Shown: positions 10,330 through 23,948 of the stretch, in pieces
Layout: each line of letters begins with the position of its first letter
Numbering within the stretch: position 1 is the stretch's first letter
Source: Tethya wilhelma
Taxonomy: Eukaryota > Porifera > Demospongiae > Tethyida > Tethyidae
Length of the DNA: 64,000 nucleotides
Assembly (NCBI GenBank): GCA_964030475.1
Contig: CAXIPT010000001.1
Span: 26,971,015 to 27,035,014, forward strand
Reading direction: 5' to 3'
Notes under the pieces: generated by a model
The model's input: only the letters and a program-made list of their open reading frames with translations
Told to the model about the DNA's origin: nothing
Database searches by the model: none
Position numbers and translations under genes: made by a program

Positions 10330-13300
10330 ATGGAGGTTCATAAAGGACTGTGGCTGGTGTTGCCACTCATGTTCTCTCTAGTGTGTGTAGCTCTCACACA
10401 AGCTCCTGGAGATAGAGATCTGAGTTGTTCAGGAGATGACTCAAATGAATTACTAGACTCAACAGACTATAGAAATCTTGCTACTCCATGGACATCAATA
10501 GCAACTGTAAATGGATCTCTTGATGAAGGCTTGACTGCTGTAAGTATATAAACAAAGACAAGCTGTAGATGAGGAAATTCAGATTAATTTTATTGACAGT
10601 AAATATTTCTGGCTGTATCAATGGCTATACAGTACTTCTATGTCTTATGTATACATACACTTGTATAGTACAGTGTCATGACTACTAATCTTGTATAGAA
10701 ATTATCCGTTGCTCATGATATGCATGGTTATATATAAGTACAAAAGTATCACTAATCTACTACCGTAGATTGGGAAATTTTTGTCGCTAAAAAATTTTTG
10801 TCGACCACCATTACCAGCGAAAGTTAAATATGGCAAAAATTTATTTTGTATGGCAATCTTTACCAAACCGTCCGCAAAGACAAAAATTAACAAGCGAAAT
10901 ATTTTACCAGCAAAAATTTCCCGATCTACGGTATGCCATAATGGTATATTATGTGTTCTTTCTCTTTCAGTGGACATTCAGTGGAGCTGATTGTATGCAG
11001 AGTGCATCTTCTTGTGTTCGAAACGAAACTGATACAGATAGGGCCAATTGGCTGATCACTCAGCACATATCCTTCTCAATCGTAGGCTCATCAACTCCTG
11101 GCTTTATTGTTCGTGTGGAGCTCAATCTACCAATGTGCACAGACTGTGAGAACCTCAATCTACATGTGTTCCATACCAACACCAGAGACGATGCCATGGC
11201 CATGAATCCGGACAACTTCATGGTTGTGAGTGGAGCTACCTTGAACGTTGGGATAAATGAAGTTGAAGTGACAACAGCCAATGATGGAATGTACCTTGCT
11301 CTGCAAGACAGTGGGAGTTGTGTCGATCTGGCTCAACTGAGAGTGTTCTATCGCAGATGTGAAGCAACTAATATTTCCTCGATTCAGTTTGATGCCACCC
11401 TTGATGGGTTGACAGCTACTGGAAGTTGTGTTCAGAATACAATGTCAACAGGAACAGTTATGGCAACTTGCAATAATGGAAATTTTAGTACTCCTCAAGG
11501 AATGTGTTCAGGTGTNGTGCGTGTGCACGTGTGCGTGTGCGTGTGTGCGTGTGTGTGTGTGTGTACCCTTTAACTTGTTAAAATCGAGAATTGCCTTTTC
11601 ATTTTCAGGTTGTGTCTCTGGCTACTTCAGGATGGGTGACTCCTGTGTGATGTGTCCTAGTGGTAGTCAAAGTGATGGTCCTACTTCAACTAGCTGTAGC
11701 TGTGAGGCTAACACAGCAACCTCTGATGGTAGTACCATAACTACTTCTGCAGAGTGCTCAGGTAACCGATGGTTATTTTTATTCCTCTTGTATGTATATA
11801 GTCATATGGAGTTATGCTGTGTATTGTATGTTTGTCTTTCAGGTTGTGTCTCTGGCTACTTCAGGAGCGGTGACTCCTGTGTGATGTGTCCTAGTGATAG
11901 TCAAAGGGATGATCCTACTTCAACTGAGTGTGTCTGTGAGGCTAACACAGCAACCTCTGATGGTAGTACCACAACTACTACAGAAGAGTGCTCAGGTGAC
12001 TTACTTTTATGTACAAGTTACTACTGTAAACATGGAGGTACATTAAAATTTGGCGATTGGGCAATTGGCGCATAAATCACCGATTAATTGCCTGCAAAAT
12101 GTTTTCGCACTTACAATACATTGCATGTGGTGGATAATCATCAATTAAACCACTAGTATTTTTGTGGGCAGCACAATGACATATAAATTGCCAATTAAAT
12201 TCTCGCCAATATTCCCACATTTACAGTAATTCACAAGTAGGTTCATGAGATATGTTGATTCAGACTGGTGGTCTGAGGTGGTGTAGTATGTCTAGCCTTG
12301 TAAACCAGGTCCTCCCCTGGCATGTGCTAAGTGTGGGGAGGGCCTGGTCTCCCAAATCATGTGAGTGATTTCCAAGGGTAAAACAGTGGTACAACCATGA
12401 TTTACATTTGTGGCGTGGGTTCTACAGTCATGTACAACATTAGTTCTGCACATGAAAAGTTTAAACTGCATATTTTGATGCATCCTGTAGGCCTATAGCA
12501 ACAATGAAGTCATCTGTGCACATGTGCTGTTATGAATATTGTTAAAAGTAGCCTCATACCCAGGCCTTCCTCATGTAGTTTAGTTTGATAATTATTGTAT
12601 TCACGACATTTTGAATGAACATTGCTAATCATTTTATGGATGTATTACTGTTCATTCTCTTTCAGGTTGTGTCTCTAACTACTTCAGGAGCGGTGACTCC
12701 TGTGTGATGTGTCCTAGTGGTAGTCAAAGTGATGATCGTACTTCAACTAACTGTGTCTGTGAGGCTAATAGAGTAACCTCTACTGGCAGTACCACAACTA
12801 CTAATCAAGAATGTTCAGGTAACTGCTTTGTATAATGGAGATTTTTTTGAAGGGGAAAACTTTTGCATTTTTGTCATATATAGAAATTTACAGTGAAAAT
12901 TTTCGTCGATAGCTATTGAATATTAATCGGAAGTAATATATTTCCATGTTGAGAACCATTCCAGCTCTTCTTGCAATACATTCTTGCAGGTAGCTCATGT
13001 CCAGGTTCTATAAAACTGGCTAAGCTGCTTTCCTTCGGTTGGCTGGCTTTACACTTGTATGTGCTTCACCACATGCTCAATTTGTATGCATGATGGCCGA
13101 CTGTTTAACAATTCTGTGGGGATGGAATAATGCTTAACTACAAAACCTGCAAACCTTTTTATACCAAAATTTCCTACCATCAATCCATGGTGGTGGTTAT
13201 GTGTATTACTCTTGTAGCCAGATAGCTATTAGAGTGATTATGTAGTGTATGTTTGTCTTTCAGGTTGTGTCTCTGGCTACTTCAGGAGCGGTGACTCCTG

Positions 13301-16300
13301 TGTGATGTGTCCTAGTGGTAGTCAAAGTGATGATCCTGATTCAACTGACTGTGTCTGTGATGCTAACAGAGCAACCTCTACTGGTAGTGCCACAACTACT
13401 AATCTAGAATGTTCAGGTAACTACTTTAAATAATGGAGATTTGAAGGAGAAAACTTTCGCATTTTTGTCATAATAATTATATAGAAATTTACAGTGAAAA
13501 TTTTCATGGATAGCTATTGAATATTAATCGGAAGTAATATATTTCCATGTGGAGAACCATTCCAGCTCTTCTTGCAATGCATTCTTGCAGGTAGCTCATG
13601 TCCAGGTTCTATAAAACTGGCTAAGCTGCTTTCCTTCAGTTGGCTGGCTTTACACTTGTATGTGCTTCACCACATGCTTAATTAGTATGCATGATGGCCG
13701 ACTGTTTAACAATTCTGTGGGGATGGAATAATGCTTACAAAACCTTACTACAAAACCTGCAATCATTTCTATACCAAAATTTCTTACCATCAATCCATGG
13801 TGGTGGTTATGTGTATTACTCTTGTAGCCAGATAACTATTAGAGTGATTATGTAGTGTATGTTTGTCTTTCAGGTTGTGTCTCTGGCTACTTCAGGAGCA
13901 GTGACTCCTGTGTGGCGTGTCCTAGTGGTAGTCAAAGTGATGATCCTGATTCAACTGACTGTGTCTGTGATGCTAACACAGCAACCTCTGATGGTAGTAC
14001 CACAACTACTACTGACGACTGTTTAGGTAATTACCCATCCATAGTGGATATTACTATTTCTGATTTGCAGAATACTAATAAAGTTTGTTTGCCATACTAC
14101 TGCTTGTGTATGCTCTTGCTGTAAGATTCATGCCCAGATATCTATCTAATAGTAGTATTGAAATTGGGAACTATAAGTGTTCACTGGTTCATACTAGTAA
14201 TGAACTATATTATAACATGGTACAATGAACAGTGCAAACTCAAGGGGTGGCGACTCCCATATGCACTGTACTTGCATCTGCGACCTCAGTCAAAATGACG
14301 GTCAACGGTCCAAGTGGGTAAAGGTCGTCAAAATGCCGTCATACATTTAAACGCACTAAATTCCACAGCTACGGTCAAGGGTCAATCTCGAATTTTAGCG
14401 CTGGTCAAGGGTTAAACTGCAATTTTTGCACGGTCAAATTTTGACCATGGTCGCAGATGCAAGTACAGTGCATATGGGAGTCGCCACCCCTTGCAAACTC
14501 CTTGTGGGCAAGAGAGTAATCAACTTACAATAAACTTGACTCATTCCAGGATGTGCTCTTGACTTCTATCTTGAGAGTGGTGTCTGTACAATGTGTCCTT
14601 CCAATAGCAACAGAGTGTTTGGCACAGATCAAGAAATATGTCCATGCAATGCTAACTACCAGAGGAAGAATATGGCAGACAGTGCACTACCTTGTTTACG
14701 TAAGTGACACCAATCCATAAAGTCTGGAGCAAGTAGTCTGTTCCTTACTGCAATTTGTGTGTTCTGGAAAAGGGTCACTCTTTCATAATCACTATTCTTA
14801 ACTTGGGAGGGCTTCACCAATGAAAATGATGACCCCTTTCCAGAGCCACTTCTCTGGTATAGTAGACCATAGGCATGCTCCATTTGTGATTTTTGTCCAA
14901 GGTTTTTACCTGCAATGAAACACACTACACTGTATTGTTCTTCAGCTATTGTTGGATTCAACCAGAGCTCCTTGATGATAAGTGAGGGGGATTCACCTCG
15001 TGAAGTAGCTGTGTCACTGCTTGTCTCAACCCCTGCTGCTCTGAGTGTGGCCCTCATGACTGGTGAAGGATCATTAGCTTCTGCTGCCTTCACCTCTAGT
15101 GGAAGTACATCTCAGGTACTCAACACACACATCCACAGCACTTGTGCATGTTGTCCCGTGACCTCTTGGAGTGAGACACCATGGCTACTATAGGAGTTGC
15201 TTATACCATTTATGGAATTGTTTATCCACAGATGGTTATGGTGCCTGTTCAAGGCAACGCTAGAGCTCTTGAATCCAACTCCATGGTCACAGTTACAATT
15301 GTTGATGGTGATGACTATGTCATAGGAACCAGTGACCCTTACTATGGACAGATTCAAATTACACTCATCGAGGATGATGGTGAGTGGTCTATCAGTCCAG
15401 CTCTGTTTATCTGGTTCGTGTAAAATTTCACATACACATAATAATGACTGTTGTTTGCAGAGGTATTGGTGGGGTTCAACGAGAGTATGAAGACTGTCCA
15501 GCTGTCCAGTGACATGGGAGTGGTGTATGTTGTAAGGGTGGGAGAAATAGCCACCGACATGGAGATTGTAGTTACTGGAGGTAATGCCTGTACATCCACA
15601 TAATGTTGTGTTGTTGTTATTTCTATTGTTTTGGTTTGTTTATGTGTAGGTGATATTTCAGCTAGTGTCACATTCACTCCTGATGGCCCCAGTACCTTGC
15701 CAGCAACCTTTGAATTACCAGAGGGAGGTGGCGCTATAGAGCTGCGCCTTAAAGTTGTTAGTCCATCACAGTTTGCAGATCAAATTGATGTTTCATCGAG
15801 CGACCCAAATCTTCAACCAGTTCTTACACTGGAAGTAGAAGATGATGTTGGTATGTCAGAACACATAATTATTCATACAGTGTACAGTATAATGTATGAC
15901 ACATGAGGGAAATACTTGGGCTCAGTATGTGCACAGCCTCACTCCCTACATGTATAGTTTTTATGTAAATCACTCGTGCATGTATCCATAGCAAAGCATG
16001 AATTTGACTATCTGAATTCTGTTTTGTGGCCATAAACTCCACAACTGACTACAGCAAGGTTTATACGCTTATACTAATGACAGGCTTTGCTGAAAATTGC
16101 ATGAATTTAGCTAAGGATGCTGAATAGAGGTACTTTTATTTTAGAAAGTATATACATGTACTTTATCCATAGTAATAATTATGATGGCTGTGTTTATTGC
16201 TTCTCCAGCTACAGTGCCCCCAATGAAAGCAGAATCCTTCCCAATCGCTATAGTTGTTGGTGCAGTGGTTGGAGCACTGGTGGTTCTTCTGCTGCTTGTT

Positions 16301-16507
16301 GTCATACTTCTCATTTGCATCTGTGTGTGCAAGTGGAGGATTAGCCAGCAGGGCTACTACACCACCTACGAGGACAAGACCACAGAAGCCCCGTCAATGC
16401 TTCGCTATAGTGCATCTCTTCGATCTATTTCATCACAGACGGTCATCCCAGGAACTGACAGTAGAAATGCAGCCGCTGGCAGTAAGGAACACGAGTTCTA
16501 TGTTTAG
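10330..16507 (+). CDS. Eph-like gene A: Eph LBD, six Cys-rich repeats, two Calx-beta-like, TM
   Basis: Thirteen exons: 10330-10539, 10971-11511, 11609-11761, 11843-11995, 12666-12818, 13264-13416, 13874-14026, 14550-14699, 14946-15115, 15232-15379, 15461-15580, 15650-15850, 16209-16507; 867 residues, frame continuous. A signal peptide (about 1-24) is followed by an Eph ligand-binding-type domain to about residue 235; GMYLALQDSGSC...RVFYRRC matches the end of the Eph LBD. Five identical-length 153-bp exons then encode 51-residue Cys-rich modules (CVSGYFRSGDSCVMCPSGS type, like the Eph Cys-rich region), plus a sixth divergent one. Two Calx-beta-like units follow (about 556-768), then a TM helix (about 779-808) and a tail of about 59 residues. 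There is no FN3 and no kinase. Probable cell-surface recognition or adhesion receptor. Confidence 0.88.
10761..10933. mobile_element. MITE with CCGTAGAT termini, TA-flanked
   Basis: Inverted ends of about 20 bp (CCGTAGATTGGGAAATTTTT and its complement with one change) are flanked on both sides by TA. This fits a Tc1/mariner-type MITE. It lies in intron 1 of gene A, ending 37 bp before the exon 2 acceptor. Confidence 0.75.
11512..11608 (+). repeat. 97-bp intron largely made of a GT microsatellite
   Basis: Intron 2 of gene A begins directly with GTGTNGTGCGTG and runs on as (GT/GC)n to about 11563. The 5' splice site is therefore the first GT of the repeat. One undetermined base sits at 11516. 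Confidence 0.8.
12289..12352. repeat. Foldback, AGCCTYGT...CCAGG family
   Basis: TAGCCTTGTAAACCAGG on the left pairs imperfectly with GGGAGGGCCTGGT on the right around a short loop. It belongs to the same end-sequence family as the foldbacks near 40531, 48960 and 49500. It lies in an intron of gene A. Confidence 0.5.
12666..13873 (+). repeat. Tandem exon+intron duplication (unit about 600 bp)
   Basis: Exon 5 plus its intron (12666-13263) and exon 6 plus its intron (13264-13873) align along their whole length. The introns share runs such as CGGAAGTAATATATTTCC and the same order of segments. Exon 7 continues the series. The Cys-rich modules of gene A were therefore multiplied by unequal duplication of exon-intron units. 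Confidence 0.9.
14242..14492. mobile_element. hAT-like MITE with 44-bp TIRs and 8-bp TSD
   Basis: Perfect 44-bp terminal inverted repeats (14242-14285 and 14449-14492) start AAGGGGTGGCGACTCCC. The direct repeat GCAAACTC flanks both ends (14234-14241 and 14493-14500). An 8-bp duplication is typical of hAT elements. There is no coding capacity. It lies in the intron between exons 7 and 8 of gene A. Confidence 0.9.
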
Positions 16508-19500
16508 TAGGAGCTTTCTCTCCTTAAACAGTAACCAATGATATTTTTTCATACATAATAATGCTTAATAATAATTAGAGTACTATAGCTAATCCACTCT
16601 ACATGTATGTCGCCTATAGGTGATCTTTGCCTATATTTTATTCAGTCTATGTAAGCAGTAGCTAGCTAATTTAATGATATACTATCCAGTGTACTGTACA
16701 TTTTGCTTTGTTCATTCTCTTCTACTTTTGTACCGTACACGGTTTTTTTGATCTGCTCCTTCAACTGTACATGCACATAATGTAGTTCATTACAGTTTTA
16801 AGAATTTTATAACATTGGAAATGATAACTAGGGACATACAGGCTTCCACAACTGGACAGTAGTATTGTAGTTGTGTGTGTGACTGAGAGGGGCAGAAATT
16901 TCCACTCATGAGTCCTGTTTACCGATGGTTGTGCATTGCTTGAATGCCGAGCTGTGATGTTGCTCATTCAGGTGTGTATGTGCGAAGAAGAGTGTGTCTG
17001 TGTACATGTGTGGAGGTGTATATTGACATGGTAATCACATCATAGCCATTCATATGTCTGTGTGTGTGTGTGTGTTTGTGTGTAAATGGATATACTTGTG
17101 TTAGTCCCCAGACGCTGCTAGTGGGATAGTGTGTGCAGGTGGTGTGTTTATATAATCATGTCCCTGTGGGTGGATGATTGCTTATTTTTGTTATTATTGT
17201 GGTATCCTATATTAAATCACCACATCAGCCTGGTCAGGGAGTCCATCATCACTGCTTATATGGTATGGTTGGTGTTTGATGCAGCCAGACAAGCCCCACC
17301 ATCCAAGGGAACATGTCTCTTATCTAGTGATGTGTAAATTGTTTGGTGTGTAAACCTTTAGGTGGCCTGAGAGGATCTGCTTGGTTTGATGTGTGTAGGA
17401 AGTGTATGTGTTGTGTGAATCCTTTGGTGGTATCATCCTTTCTTTCCTTAGTTGACAGTGCTTTAGGAGGAGAAGTGGAGAATGAAATGAAGTTAGTTGT
17501 CAAACATGGACCATTGGGGCACTTGAACCATTGTACATGTATGTATTCCAGATGATGTCATTGTATACTGGTGCATGCAGTTATGGTATAGCTGTTTGTA
17601 CACATCATAGAAGTGATTTGCAACTCTACTTTGCATGTGAGAGAGGTGTTTCCTAAGTTACTTTCAGCTTACATACCTGTGGCCTGTGCTCATCAAAATG
17701 TGTGCACATATTGCATTACACCATGATTATAAACATTGGGCCAACCTTAGCACTGGACTAGTTGATCTGGATTACACCCCACAATAGGAGCGTTTACCCT
17801 CCTCAAACGTGATGCATGATGACTCATCCACTACTTGGAATAGAACTAAATTTTTCTCTTATAATATGACATTGGACAAGACTTTCCTTTGACTACTTTG
17901 TATTTTGGACTATAGCTCTGTGAACTTGTGTCTGGTCACTTTGGCAGGTGGTTATTTCCTTTGTGATATTGTCTAGCTCACCAATCATCTCCATTGACAC
18001 TTTGTTCCTCTCTCAGGATGTCCTAGTAACCCAATAAGACTGGCCACACAGAATTACCTCCATGTGTACACACTTGTGGGCACTCACACCAACACAATAT
18101 ACCCACAATGTAATCATGCACCTTGAGTCTTTCCCATCTCCCACAGCTCAGTATTATACCCCATATATTGATGGTTTTCAGTTTTATGTAGTTTTGTTGA
18201 CAATATACAAATGTACCGGTGCCCACATCCTGGCTGTAAGGTCCCCTTTGCTGCTATAGACTACAGGCCCCAATAGTAGATTCTCACATCAACATTTCCT
18301 TATTTGTAAGTAATCAGTGTCAGTCAGCTACAATCTACTGCACTAGTAGTTGCATTTACTCCTATCACATGTACACAATCACATTACAGAAAAGAACCAC
18401 AAATGTTAATTTTAATATGTGGAAAGTTACTTAGTGAATTGAATTCTAGATGGTTCATTGCGTGTGGGCCGGTGATGGGTTGTCAGGTGGAACCACAAAT
18501 CCAGGGCAGATCACAAGAACTTAAACTGACACCGCGTAGGTATGGGCACATCAATGGTACAGTTATTACATCGCCATCATTGGAATTTTAAATTATTAAC
18601 AATGGGTGAAATATACATGTGGGAGCAACAGATAAACTAGATAATATTGGATCGGTCAGTCAATTAACAGATTGTATTACACTTCACACGCCCATGCATA
18701 GAATCCTGCTCTGACTATATATAGCTGCATTGAAGTGAAAATTGCAAACACAGTCATTGTGATTGAACTTCAGAGATAGACCGAGTGTGGTCCTTAGGAA
18801 GTTCAATTATGAATGCACAGGGATGATGGCATAACAGAAGCACCACATCAGGAACTAACCATGTCATGGGACCTATTACTGTTTTCAAAAGATATCATTC
18901 CTTTTCCTCTAACCTCTCTCCTATTGTGACATGTTACCACAGCGATAGCTTCAAGGAAGTGATCATTGGCTATTTCCTGGATACATCATCTCCACTAACC
19001 AAGTTCCCTTTGTTCTTGACAGTATATCATTTTTCTTAATGATCTCAGTTGTACACCATATAGAGTATGCATGTTATGTTACAAATCTAGTTGGTGGAGC
19101 AAACTATAATTATTCAGGATATCTGAGTTCACAAAACAATGAAGACGTTCAAGCTATATTCACTTTAGCCAGGGATTGAGGACATCCTGTCACAGTGAGT
19201 CCCATGCATCAGTTGAGGAACTACCTTAAAGGGAATAACTACAGGACTTGCTTAGCCCTATCTAGTAAGATAATAGTTTGTGGTAATCTTCATCTCACCA
19301 GCTAACCAGCTAACCACATGCACAACAAGTAGACTTATTGTATATCTCCTAGGAGATAGGTGTACCTGTAGTCTCACTTGCAGCAACATATAAGAACCAG
19401 TACACATTACCATGCAATAAATTATAATACAACCCACTAAACAATAATTATTGATGTCCTTTCATTTGCAGTGAACAAAGACAAAGACACCATCTCATCA

Positions 19501-20095
19501 TCAACTCTCAGGGGGAAAAAATCAGCAATTTTCTCCTCATCTTAGCACATTCCCACATGCAACCACTATGTTAACAAATGACATCATAGCATACATGTAT
19601 ATACTTCACATTTTTACCTCAGCTGATGCAAACACAATTTATGTGCTAATACATTTTTCCTATGGAACACACAACAATTTCACGTACCACAAACACGCGT
19701 GCTCATACTCACCTCCAAAATGTCATAGGCATTTGCTGGTATTCAATCTTTTTTATTGCTGTTGTATTACACTGCACCATATCATGTGCACTGTATAATA
19801 ATTATTTAGGGATTCGAGCAGCTGCATGGCTGAATGATTCAGTATCATGGTCAAGCCATATGAATTAGTGACATTGACCTTATAGATCCAGTCTGTGTAC
19901 TATAGCTATATTAATTGCGGTTTGATACTCACTTCCGCTTTGTGCAATGTAATTAGTTCTCTCGTGCATGGCTGGCTTATAAAAATGGGACAAAGGAGTG
20001 AGACCCAGCTGTTGGATTCTCTTCGTCAATACTTAGACTTAGAAGCTATAGAATACGCAACTGATCAGAACCTGAATCCAGGAGTGAGCTGAGAG
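16508..20095. other. Long spacer between genes A and B, no gene recognised
   Basis: Short open frames here lack domain signatures or splice partners. A GT-rich tract lies at about 17056-17082. The stretch should hold the 3' UTR of gene A and the promoter of gene B, but no clear motif was found. Confidence 0.4.
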
Positions 20096-23000
20096 ATGGC
20101 AAAGGTAGTAGTAGTAAACCTGCTTTTGCAAGCAATTTGGTTGCACATTGTTGCTGCCCAAGCTCCCTTTGATACTGACTCGCAATGTACAAATCCAAGA
20201 AGTGCCTTTATTGTTGCACCTACCTATGACGACAACCAACACCCGCTGATGGAATCACGATATTATGAGACTCTTCTTGGAAGAAATGGAGTTTGGAATG
20301 AAGCTGAGTCTGACAGCAATGGAGGCACTGTGAGTAGAGATATGACAAGACAGAGATATAATAATTATTGTAATAATTGTAATTTTATTATGGCTATTTA
20401 CAAAAAAAATGTATAAATCGCTGTAAGAACAAACTCAGTAACTATATCAGTTTTTTATTATTATTATTGTACACTCTATTTCAGTGGGCAACTGGATTAG
20501 GAGGCATTTGTAACAGTGAAGTTGCATCCTGTACGAATCGTAGACCATCTCCCCAAGAGAACTACTTGTTCACTCAGTACATTACACTATTTGGTGCCAA
20601 AGAAGTCAACCTTCAGGCTAACTACCGATTCACCGATAGAGCCAACCCTGCACTTGATATTCTCATTTTTGAAACAGATGAAGTTGATCACATTGAATCA
20701 CTAGATAGAAGTAACTATGATTTAGTACATAAACTAGTACCATCTAGTTTTGTTGGAGTCGTTTCAGCCTCATTTATTCCCAAGGAAAGTACCAAAGGAT
20801 TTTATCTTGGTTTTCGAGAGAATGGTACTTGTGTTACTCTAACACGAGTGTTGTGTTTTGCACATATTTGCCCAGAGAGAGTTTACAAACTTATTCAGCA
20901 TCCTGAAACATTTTCCCCATCAAGAAATAGTGGAACAACTGCTGATGTGCTTGGGAAATGCATTCCCAATTCAAGTGCAGATGAAGAAGGTAACACGCAA
21001 CCAAAACTAGAGTGTGCTAGTATTGGAATATGGCAAGAGCCCAATGGATGCAAGTGCAATCCAGGATATTTCTATGATGAAGCAAAGGATTCATGTGAAG
21101 GTAAGATGGAGTGTTAGGTTTAATTCTGTTGTGCCAGTAGTATACCTTTCTGTAGGCCATTTCACACCCTGTCGGCCATAAGTGTGTGATTAATTGAACA
21201 TGTATATACATTATTATGCTTCTTATCACATCCAGCCTGTCCTGCTGGTACCTACAAAGAGTCCTACAGCAACAGTGATGGATGTCTCCCCTGTCCGGAC
21301 AACAGTGAGAGCAGTGAAGCATCTAGTTATTGCACTTGCAAAGATGGATTTTTCCGTGCTGAAAATGAAAAGGTTGACAAGGAATGCACTGGTAAGTGAG
21401 GAAGTTAGTTGTTTGGCTTGTATGATATTCAGATGACATAATAATATCCACCGTGCAGCTCCTCCAAGTGCTCCAGATGGATGTACAATATCAGGCACCA
21501 GGAACACCTCTATTACTGTAGAATGGGGCCTTCCTGTTGATAATGGCGGACGTGATGACACTTGCTTTGATGTCTTCTTTCAAAAATCACATCTCCTGCA
21601 TGAAGGCTTTATACCAGCAGCATTGGGCGTGAAAGATCTTGAGTATACTTTGACTGACCTGAGCCCTATCACAGAATTTGTCATCAGGTAAGAAAGCATA
21701 GGTAATATCTGGTACACAATATTGTGAGTTTATACTTTATTATATTGCCAGAATTATTTCTGAGAATGGAGTAAGTAGCCAGTCTGGAGATACAGAGCAG
21801 TTGAGGACTGTGGAGCACATTGCTTCAACTACTGAAGGAGGTAGGAACTGTTAACAATGATTAATGAATGGAGGATGAAACACTTCATCATCATTACTTG
21901 CAGTTCCTGAAAAGATTACCGTGTTTGCTCGAAGGAGGGGCTCAACCTTCACCTGGCAACCACCCACAGTGGTCAATGGAGAGCTGACAGGATTTTGTTT
22001 GAGAGTATACCGTGAGGGAAATGAGGATGATGCTATACAGATAGAACTGGATCCCCTCGAGTTCTGCTACTCCCCAGAGCAGATACCACCGGGTAGGAGC
22101 CGTGTGTTGGTTCAGGTGCAAGCAAAGACTGCCCTTGGTGGTGGAGAATGGAGCGACCCTATAGAACTACCTGATTCCCAACTGCCTGAAATTGGAGAAG
22201 GTATAATTATATAGATTGTTAAAAAAAATAGTCTTGATCTTTTTTATGTCTGCTATTTTATTCACCACTCTAGTTGTTGTGTGTTCTGGTCTTGAGTCCC
22301 CAAGCAATGGAAATGTATTCCTCAGTGGTTCTGCAGTTGGAAGCACTGCTATGTATATTTGTGATTCTCAGTACCAACTAGTTGGAGATGAGCAACGTAC
22401 CTGTCAACCTGATGCAACTTGGAGTGGAAGTGATCCTTCTTGTGTCGGTAAGTTTAAGATTGTGCATAACCATTCAGAATACTGTTATAATTATTTTTAT
22501 AATATTTCAGCAACTGAAAGTAGCAATGATGTGCGGTGCCCACTGCTGCCGGCTCCAAGCAATGGGCGGGTGACTCAATCTGGAAGTGAAGTTAGGAGCT
22601 CTGCTACTTACACTTGTGATAGTGGATATCAATTGAATGGTGATAGTAACCGTGTGTGTCAAACTGATGGCACCTGGAGTGGTAGCGCCCCATCCTGTCG
22701 AGGTCAGTAAATTCACCATGTATGGTGTATATTATACAGTGTAACTATTACTACACTAATATATTCTCCAACAGTTGCCTGTGGTGCCCTCCTTGGTCCA
22801 GATAATGGGGGAGTGACGATAACTGGAGTTACCTTTGGAAATGCTGCTATCTATTCTTGTGACCCAGGATACTCCATGGTGGGAGCACGCAGCAGGGTGT
22901 GCAATTTTGATGGAACTTGGACTGGAACTGCTCCAACATGTATAAGTAAGTGCTAATGCTATTAACATTATATGTCCACGTCATTCATTATAACAACTTT

Positions 23001-23773
23001 GATGCTATACAAAGGTCAAACAGTGACCTGTCCTGTACTTCCAAACCCTCCTAATGGACTGGTCACTATCACTAGAATAGGATCTATTGGAATACAGTCA
23101 GGATCTCAAGCTATGTATGTTTGTAACGGAGGCTTTGAAATCAGTGGGACTAGTGTACGGGACTGCCAACCAGATGGAACCTGGAGTGGAAGGGAACCAA
23201 CTTGCCCTCCAGGTAGGATTGATATTGCTACTTGTATAATATAGAAATAACCTTCACTTTTTTTGTTTTCCTTCCAAAGCTGCTGCACCTTGTCCCAGCT
23301 TACCTGACCCTGGGAATGGGAAAGTAACGATCTTTAGTAATCTAGCAATTTACAGCTGCGACGAACCTCATCAAGTCAGTGGTGACAGGGAGCGCCTGTG
23401 TGTTAATGGTGAATGGACTGGGGTGGCTCCAACTTGTGAACTACCACCAGTGAGGTTTGAACTGCAGGGCACACCATATGCCAATAACAGTGTGATACAA
23501 GCATCAAGCATTGCTACTGATGAGAACTGTCTTCGTTGTGTTACTAACAAGACTGACTGTTGTGGGACTCCCAATCGTGCTGGTGAATACTTCTATCCTG
23601 ATGGTACGACTACTGTTAGAACTAGAGGTACAGGAGATGACCTTTACAGAGGTCGAGGAGAGCAGCACATTTGCCTTCATCGACGAGGGAATGGTTTCCC
23701 CCTTGGAGTCTATTGTTGTCGCATACCAGATTCTAATGATGAACAACAGAATATTTGCATTAGTCTTGTTTGA
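20096..23773 (+). CDS. Eph-like gene B: Eph LBD, Cys-rich, 2 FN3, 5 CCP, Ig-like; secreted
   Basis: Eleven exons: 20096-20329, 20485-21100, 21236-21391, 21459-21687, 21752-21840, 21904-22200, 22274-22447, 22511-22702, 22775-22945, 23015-23212, 23280-23773; 949 residues. Signal peptide (about 1-21), then an Eph LBD-type domain (KGFYLGFRENGTCVTLTRV) to about residue 225. An EGF-like/Cys-rich part to 335 ends with the Eph-like pattern CTCKDGFFRAEN before APPSAP. FN3 domains lie at about 336-441 and 442-540. Five CCP/Sushi domains, mostly one per exon, lie at 541-843, each with the WSG or WTG signature. A last Ig-like domain (CVTNKTDCC, RGRGEQ) ends at the stop. No TM segment is visible, so it is predicted to be secreted. 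CCP plus Ig on an Eph head suggests a soluble recognition protein; function is inferred. Confidence 0.88.
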
Positions 23774-23942
23774 AGTATACAAAAAGTATGAATGTAGATT
23801 TTGTTCAAGTTGTTGTGTTGTCTGGTCATTATTTCCAACTGTCAAGCTTGTTTCACTTTTTTGAATGCACATTTTTGCTGCTGGTTTGCCCGTGCCTTTC
23901 TGTTTTTGCTTTGTATACCGTTAATAACTAATTTCGCTTCAA

Positions 23943-23948
23943 AATAAA
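23943..23948 (+). terminator. Poly(A) signal of gene B
   Basis: AATAAA 170 bases after the stop codon of gene B, in an AT-rich stretch. This supports the gene ending here without a further TM exon. Confidence 0.5.

Noticed and set aside
10830..11573. Single 247-codon open frame taken as one exon
   Set aside because: Its first 47 codons are translated MITE sequence; the acceptor at 10970 and homology with the other heads place the real exon start at 10971.
17131..18591. Several 60-70 codon plus-strand frames in the A-B spacer
   Set aside because: No signal peptide, motif, or splice partner; length is what chance gives in this composition.
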